A DNA stretch of 64,000 nt from Rugosimonospora acidiphila (GTDB lineage: Bacteria; Actinomycetota; Actinomycetes; Mycobacteriales; Micromonosporaceae): NCBI RefSeq assembly GCF_039543385.1, contig NZ_BAABJQ010000003.1, positions 186,001-250,000 on the forward strand. The letters run 5' to 3'. The notes beneath the pieces were generated by a model. That model worked only from the letters and a program-made list of their open reading frames with translations. It did not search any database and was not told the DNA's origin. Within the stretch, counting starts at the first letter, position 1. Every line of letters begins with the position of its first letter. Position numbers and translations under genes: made by a program. Below are positions 62,001 through 64,000 of the stretch, one piece after another.

Positions 62001-64000
62001 ACCGGTGCTGGCCTTCAGCGTCGGTCCCCGCACCGAGGGCGCACCGACCGACATCGGCCCGTTCCGGCTGGTCGACCCGCACCCCAGCACCGGTGAGGCG
62101 GGCACCTCGCAGCTGCGCTACCAGTACGTCCTCACCCACCTGACCATGGTCAGCGTTACCGATGACGGCGAAACCACGGTGCCGGGCAACCCGGACGCCA
62201 CCTGGTGGATCCCGGCCGCCGACCAGAACTCACCCAATCCGCTGACCACCGCGCGGCAGCTCAGCCTGCTGTCCACCGACCCGATCCCGTGGCTGCAGAC
62301 CCTGGCCGACGGCGGCGCGGGCCTGCCGGAGGACCCCCTGGTCCCGTTGCGCGGCCTGTGCGGGCCGGCGCTGGCCGCCCAACCCGGCTGGCTGCTCGGC
62401 GTCGACGCCAGGCGTACCGCGTCGGGCTGGGACCTTCCGGCGGAGGCACTGCCGGCCGACCGTTTCCGCGGGCGGCTGGCGGCACACGTGACGGTCACCC
62501 TGGACGACGATCCGCTGCGGGCGTCATGGTTCGCCTCGGTGGGCCTTTCGGCCCCCGTCAATCCCGGCGGCCCCCACCAGTCCACCGCCGCCACCCCCGA
62601 CCGGACGTTCTCCGGCGGGCTGCTCTTGCCGTATCCGCTGCAAGGCGAATGGCGCGGCGTGACCGGCGCGCCGATGCTCGCCCTCGCACAGGTCACCTTC
62701 GATGAGCCCATCGCCGGGTTCAGGGTGTGGCTGCGGGTGCGAATGACCACGACCGAGGACACCATCCGGGTGTACTCGCTGAGCACCTCCACCGAGTGGA
62801 CCCGCGCGCAGACGCTCACCCCGGACCCCAACTCCCGCGTCTACTGCTACACCCCGCCCTCGAACACGATTGAGCGCGGCTTCCAGCTGTACTACTACGC
62901 GCGCGACCGGGTCGAGGTGCTGGGCGTCCGCGGGATCAACCAGACGGCGCAGAACGACGCGGCCACCGTCGGCGCGAGCCGCGCGCAGGCCGCCGCCGCG
63001 GCCCGGGCGGAGGCCGAGCGGTCGCTGGACGACGGGACCAACCTGCTGCAGCCCGGCACACTTTACAAGATCAGCAGCACGCTGGTGGTACGCGGTCCGG
63101 AGGGCGAGAAGCCCCTGCCGAGCACGGACTACTACTTCCGCACCGCCCAGGAATCCAGTGCGCCAAGCGCGCCGCCGCAGTTCGCGGCCAGCGCCTTCGC
63201 GCCCATCTTCCGGACCGTCGACCGGTTCGACCCGACCTACCTCGAGCGGTACCTGCTGGGCTACGTGCCCGGCGACGGCACCCGGCTCTGGTACCACGAC
63301 GACCCGGTCGCGGCCAGCTTCAGCCGCAAGCACATCACCGCGCTGGCGACACGCTACGGGTACGACACCCTGCTGCGGCTGCGCCGAACCGACACCCAAC
63401 CGGAGGCCACCCCACCGCCCGACCTGGTCACGGCGCGGCTGGTCACGCTGATCGGGGCCTGGCAACTCGCCCCACCCGACCAGCGGCTGCACGCGCTGGC
63501 GCTGGGATCGAGCGGGGCCTGCCGCCGCCCGACCATCGGTGGGTCGCTGGTACCGGGGGTGTCGCTGGAGCCGAGCGCCACCTACGACCTGGCCACCTGG
63601 TTCCGCAGACTCGGGCAGACCACGGGGGGTGTCGGCCTGCCCGGCGTGGTGTTCACCACCTCCCGCTACGCCTCCCCGCTCGAACAGTTCGCGGATTTGG
63701 GCTTCATCAGTACCGGTACCGCCGGCATCGCCGGCGACCTGGCGGTGTCCGCGCCCACCACGCTGCCTGCCCCCGGAGCCGGCGACGGCGTGTTCGCCGC
63801 CGTGCTGTCCGGCCTCGGCCTCGATCTGCGCCCGGCGCCCCGAGCCAGGACGAGCGCGCTGTGGATCCGCAGTGGCTCCGGCTGGCTGCTGTCCGGGGTG
63901 CTGCTGGAGTCACCGGAGCCGCTGCAACGGCCGGACCTGGGCCGGGAGCCGGGCGCCGACGGGGACGCGCCGTTCCGGGTCCGGCTGGCGTCGCTGAGCG
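59074..64000 (+). CDS. giant beta-rich protein of unknown function, 3' end outside the window
   Basis: At least 1642 residues from ATG at 59074 (GGGGA eight bases upstream) with no stop before the window ends. There is no signal peptide or obvious membrane span at the start (MNLRDYLDSRGFTVLVVIPP). Most of the protein alternates strands with Gly-Pro turns. Residues about 470-930 contain repeated LDLGPVxV- and LGVFGFLGVFG-like units (FALDLGPVRVEGA, LRFGPLALEMSASVVAGIG, GSLDLGPVSVSASTKLNVQV) resembling the uncharacterised DUF6603-type repeats. The later part has mixed Ig-like segments and a Ser/Ala-rich helix (about 1290-1320, ASRAQAAAAARAEAERSLDD). Such proteins occur near phage-tail-like injection or surface systems, but no such neighbour is visible, so the role is open. 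Confidence 0.8.
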   Translation, partial: MNLRDYLDSRGFTVLVVIPPDIDTVLRSVDQVAVQSATVVTGVVVLNPPLPGFLSFTMATGHPVAVTLQGSVANWSIDLALLGTGALFYFPTTSALVPAEPHSSGTGASRQDWLEPVTGRLRVDGEVVVRLTGVAGQSARMRLLPKGLAEDDLITVRLSPSAMLFGTTGVGISVTDGVILIDDNSTMSPNGLDPAWRGLSIPELKLYVPRGVPLAGGTTVTASLSLTSPAGVDASATVRVPAADGRPELTAVVEWRDPAATGFGDLLPTLIEIVALLPIDGMTVPAVGEELTVGGGAPTRMRVRYARDPRQNPVVVGFTAALEADGDQGLITVRATPDSSVAPKAVITAAALATAVMADTPKPPPRPGDDGSGAVLHDLLVAAVGLSTVLTQQGQVVVHGVTIGYSTASVFDFTVDYSVDIVIKPLTVGGGNGFGVSMDPARPMRARFHGVRLRVDLDASGLDRYTLDYRSAGVDVEDPGGWQVEHFGSLFDVLGTRSGKGSNWFEVDLAFALDLGPVRVEGATIRATVSNGSLDVTLRGLAVTLAFPGAGGGLDVIEGRGQLKILTDATTGRPITDIRLAASIPPLNLAADAYLMTADHGPDGNQILVVFAIDLPGPVPLGPTGLGVFGFLGVFGANTAIALPPGDDIVVQQLSWDPRRAGDTRFEPGSTTLGIGAVLGTVPDLGFTFSARAMFALSVPDVAINASLKGTLLAPRAQLSEVGTAPGGDLITYLGGLAYGDSGLTIGLRGSYHVPVLLDLTVPIGANFPNHGKDWFLRVGGDNKFGRGAPVLLSILPDILDEHAWAFFMVAGNGLPDLFDDGRDLAGFSVGMGAGWHRALRFGPLALEMSASVVAGIGTMPYPDDQGQSLVLAAEGQLSGSLDLGPVSVSASTKLNVQVGPGVRYLVDFHVCGEVDLAFFSIGGCVDFHLGDDPGPPPTPLVSPLTGVALSDRNGRTVADAATDPDHAPVVWPDVVPVLAFSVGPRTEGAPTDIGPFRLVDPHPSTGEAGTSQLRYQYVLTHLTMVSVTDDGETTVPGNPDATWWIPAADQNSPNPLTTARQLSLLSTDPIPWLQTLADGGAGLPEDPLVPLRGLCGPALAAQPGWLLGVDARRTASGWDLPAEALPADRFRGRLAAHVTVTLDDDPLRASWFASVGLSAPVNPGGPHQSTAATPDRTFSGGLLLPYPLQGEWRGVTGAPMLALAQVTFDEPIAGFRVWLRVRMTTTEDTIRVYSLSTSTEWTRAQTLTPDPNSRVYCYTPPSNTIERGFQLYYYARDRVEVLGVRGINQTAQNDAATVGASRAQAAAAARAEAERSLDDGTNLLQPGTLYKISSTLVVRGPEGEKPLPSTDYYFRTAQESSAPSAPPQFAASAFAPIFRTVDRFDPTYLERYLLGYVPGDGTRLWYHDDPVAASFSRKHITALATRYGYDTLLRLRRTDTQPEATPPPDLVTARLVTLIGAWQLAPPDQRLHALALGSSGACRRPTIGGSLVPGVSLEPSATYDLATWFRRLGQTTGGVGLPGVVFTTSRYASPLEQFADLGFISTGTAGIAGDLAVSAPTTLPAPGAGDGVFAAVLSGLGLDLRPAPRARTSALWIRSGSGWLLSGVLLESPEPLQRPDLGREPGADGDAPFRVRLASLS

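Noticed and set aside
59746..62139. 797-codon minus-strand open frame
   Set aside because: Composition is Arg/Gly/His/Gln-rich and featureless. The plus-strand frame is continuous from 59074 to the window end with protein-like beta structure and a ribosome binding site.

Overview
The window is high-GC DNA with strong codon bias toward G/C in third positions, frequent GTG/TTG starts and 4-bp ATGA/GTGA gene overlaps. It carries a mycothiol-type TIGR03086 protein, Tat- and lipobox-exported proteins, a LuxR-type two-component pair and a rifamycin phosphotransferase. Together these point to a soil-type filamentous or related Actinomycetota; the genus cannot be fixed from the sequence. No rRNA, tRNA, CRISPR array, insertion sequence or phage gene was seen.

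Layout. 1-5.9 kb: a 5'-truncated secreted M28-like peptidase, a secreted DUF6351 alpha/beta-hydrolase-like protein, then a membrane protein and an NTF2-like protein on the minus strand. 6-20.4 kb: a carbohydrate island. A minus-strand operon (sugar-binding lipoprotein, permease, single-domain ATPase, GH99-like enzyme, every junction overlapping by 4 bp) diverges from a LacI-family regulator; then come a secreted GH140-like enzyme, a Tat-exported GH2 enzyme, a stand-alone LigD-type phosphoesterase and a GH3 enzyme. Three TGAAACGTTTCA-like sites lie in front of the transporter operon and the GH140-like gene and suggest one LacI regulon. 20.4-26.3 kb: a frameshifted gene, an ABC-2-like membrane protein, a histidine kinase/response regulator pair, an imine-reductase-like enzyme divergent from its MerR regulator across a textbook 19-bp MerR promoter, an AraC pseudogene and a TIGR03086 protein.

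26.4-29.4 kb: a minus-strand cluster HIT protein, R-S-ExE ADP-ribosyltransferase-like protein, DUF6236 protein, which is the best candidate here for an undescribed system. 29.5-35.2 kb: small stress and metabolic genes and a large surface protein with a beta-helix, a PKD-like domain and three RLLDTR repeats. 35.2-39.9 kb: a tightly packed TetR, DoxX-like, DUF3419 (BtaA-like), DUF2071, methyltransferase and membrane-protein operon behind two TTGAGCGnnCGCTCAA operators, possibly for a modified lipid. 40-49.5 kb: hypothetical and VOC proteins, a secreted GH43 arabinanase-like enzyme with an operator inside its promoter, a Tat-exported phospholipase C-like phosphoesterase with an NHL-repeat partner, and WrbA behind a perfect 26-bp dyad.

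50-55.2 kb: a ROK regulator leading a second ribose-type ABC transporter operon. 55.7-58.5 kb: a rifamycin-associated element, a truncated glycosyltransferase start fused into a short leader ORF, and the rifamycin phosphotransferase gene rph, with an ATGA overlap between leader and rph. 59.1-64 kb: a giant beta-rich protein of at least 1642 residues that runs off the window.
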